A DNA stretch of 64,000 bases from Allacma fusca. Its lineage: Eukaryota; Arthropoda; Collembola; Symphypleona; Sminthuridae. A model generated the notes under the pieces. The model searched no databases. It was not told the DNA's origin and was given only the letters and a program-made list of their open reading frames with translations. The DNA lies in NCBI GenBank assembly GCA_947179485.1, contig OX359246.1, positions 22,258,001 to 22,322,000 on the forward strand, given 5' to 3'. The position numbers were made by a program, and so were the translations under genes. Each line of letters begins with the position of its first letter. Within the stretch, counting starts at the first letter, position 1. Positions 61,938 through 64,000 of this stretch are shown here, one piece after another.

Positions 61938-64000
61938 ATCTTCTCCATATATATATAATTATATACGTATACACCGTCCAGGACGTGAGCAAGTCTTGTA
62001 GGAAAGTTTGGGGAAGAAGCCATGCAGGACCCACGGAGAGAAAAAGTTGGTGGTAAAGATAAAGAACGATTTATTTGGTAATCTACTAGACTTGTTCAGA
62101 CAAGTCATGAGACTTAATGCGGAAAAGCAAAACTTTTCCCCGGACTTTATATATAAGTTAGGGATATATTTATGTATATGTGTAAATGGGGAGGAAGCAA
62201 AACAAAAGGAGCAAGTGTGAAGTGAGACACCTGCTCACTTTCCTCTGTCTTTACTTGAGAGAGAAGTTCCAGTAGCTCTCTCTCACTCTCTCTCTCTCAC
62301 TCTCTCTCTCACTCACTCTTTCCCAGAGACTCCAGACACAAGGAAGAAACACCCTCACACTTGTTCCAAATCATTTACGACCGTTCCTTCTTTTTTTTTT
62401 TACACATAGAAGTATCTACAGACAGTCTCTCACGTAAAACATAGCCTCAGCCGGTCTCTTCACCTCCCTCCCTAATTCAGCCTCCTTGTAATAGGTCCCT
62501 GTAAATTGTGTAGATTGTGTGGTAAAAAATATATGAAAACTTTTCACTACTCCTTTTATCAACCCGACGCTGTAGTAGTCTTACTTTCCAATAGTTTTGA
62601 CAAGTAACTTCCCTCTCTCTTTTTTCTCTCTCTCTCTCTCTTTTCTCTCTCTCTCTCTTTCTGTATCTCCACAAGCAATAAGAGTAGTGCTTAGCTCCAC
62701 TTCTTAGCGTAAAATACTTTCCTATCACCCTGGACTCTCTCCACAAGCGTACTTACTAAGGACTTAACCCTTTTAAATATACCTATTCAACACTCGACCC
62801 ACTATTGATAAATCTCCCAGATCCGCTCCCCAAACATGGACCAATGGCTTTACTACATCCCTTTTCTTCCAAATCTTCAAGGCTTACCTCTTTTTCCCAG
62901 CTTTCCTGCTTCTTCCGCTCCTACAATTCCCGCCTTGTACACTTGGATCTGTACCCCTGCCAAGCCAAGTGTACGAAAATGTCTTCCCTTTTGACACAGC
63001 CGACATTTAAAAAAAAAGCAGTAACACTTTAATGTAAATCTTTGGAAACGTCCCACTGAAATATACATATTCAAAATATGTGAATTGTAAAGAATTGTCT
63101 CTAAAAAAAATTAACAAACAATTAAAAAAAATCCAGATTTGAAAGCTTTGAAATAAAATCTTGAGTGATAATTTGAGGGAAAGTTTTTGATTTGAAATAA
63201 GATCGATTAGAATTCAGAATTGCTAGAAAGTGGGGAATAGTAGAAGCCATTAAAATCCGCATGATCCTATGAAATTGAAAAATCTGTCTTCAAAGGGTTG
63301 GGAGATGAGGAGATGAGATCCGTATAGAGGGAAGTAATTAATTAAAATTGAAATTCCAACAATTCTCTGTCCTCACCCTCCCCTCATTCCCCCCCCCCCG
63401 CCCTCAATCCTACGCACGGTCATATGCAAAGAAGTTTGAGCATTCACCTGAGGTCCTGGGATTGTGTAATAGTTTTTGTGGAAGTGAATGCGGGAGCTCT
63501 TGAGCAAGAGAGAGCAACATAACCAAGGGAGGAACAGAGAGTCTAGAGTAGTCCCTCTGACTCAGACAAAAGTAGTTTTAATTAAGCGTTTCCTCAAGTT
63601 TAAACTTTTATTTGACTTTGTCACCTCAAGGTTTCCTCCTCACACTTTCTCTCCCACTCTCCCCCAGTCACATACTTACTTTCCCTAATATAATTCTTCC
63701 TTTTGAGCCTTTGTTTTACCTCAAAATGTTCTCTCTCCATTGGAATGGCTCACATGCGGAAAGACTCTATTAGGGGATTTCCTATTCCATACTCTCTTGA
63801 AGAACTTTATGTGTCGGAAGTGTCTATGGAGGTTTTTGGAGGTTCATATGTAAAAATCCCTGGGAGAAAATGAACCCCCTCTCCTCCTCAACTGCTCAAC
63901 TGCAAATAAAAAGGCTCTTTCACTTTTGTACATTGTCAAGTTAGCCTTTCATAAAAGTACGGGGCCTTGTATGTGAAATAATGAAGCTATTCAAAGTTTG
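61938..64000. other. Intergenic with CT microsatellites
   Basis: CT/CTCA tracts lie at 62275-62319 and 62612-62661 and a C run at 63390-63399. No gene is seen up to the window edge. Confidence 0.5.

Overview
This window looks like AT-rich, gene-poor, repeat-rich nuclear DNA from an animal, most likely an arthropod. The support is the short spliced genes with introns of about 90-130 bp, tRNA-derived SINEs, a hAT-type MITE with an intact 8-bp target duplication, many TA-flanked inverted-repeat elements, and dense micro- and minisatellites. There are no bacterial operons, rRNA genes or CRISPR arrays. Species cannot be assigned from the sequence alone.

Layout. Positions 1-48 kb are essentially intergenic. 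They hold nine minisatellite arrays (1-240, 4.2-4.85, 7.0-8.1, 14.07-14.89, 18.06-18.19, 25.14-25.52, 34.93-36.0, 38.53-38.99 and 44.35-44.70 kb), with main periods between 22 and 39 bp. Most are built on a shared inverted half-site core (TTACC / GGTAA). Around and between them lie short elements that begin TA-CAGT and end ACTG-TA, with a common left terminus close to TACAGTCCACTCTCTTTATA. Four of these elements (4007-4860, 18011-18333, 25059-25632, 38404-39069) enclose a minisatellite, and one (42582-42848) encloses a single unit of it. My main proposal is that this is a family of non-autonomous transposons whose interior repeatedly expands into X-box-like palindromic satellite DNA.

The only convincing genes are at 49-57.5 kb. 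On the plus strand, 53749-54071 is a two-exon small secreted peptide and 56593-57386 is a two-exon secreted glycoprotein-like gene with a TATA box; its second exon carries an apparent 1-nt frameshift. On the minus strand, a five-exon model (53542-52751) lies head-to-head with the small peptide gene. A related broken copy lies at 49611-49098. Both minus-strand loci have leucine-rich-repeat-like segments. Between the two plus-strand genes lie a 939-bp hAT MITE and one of three copies of an apparently undescribed tRNA-derived SINE.

I found no functional link between the genes beyond clustering and predicted secretion. All gene models come from reading splice signals by eye and need RNA evidence.
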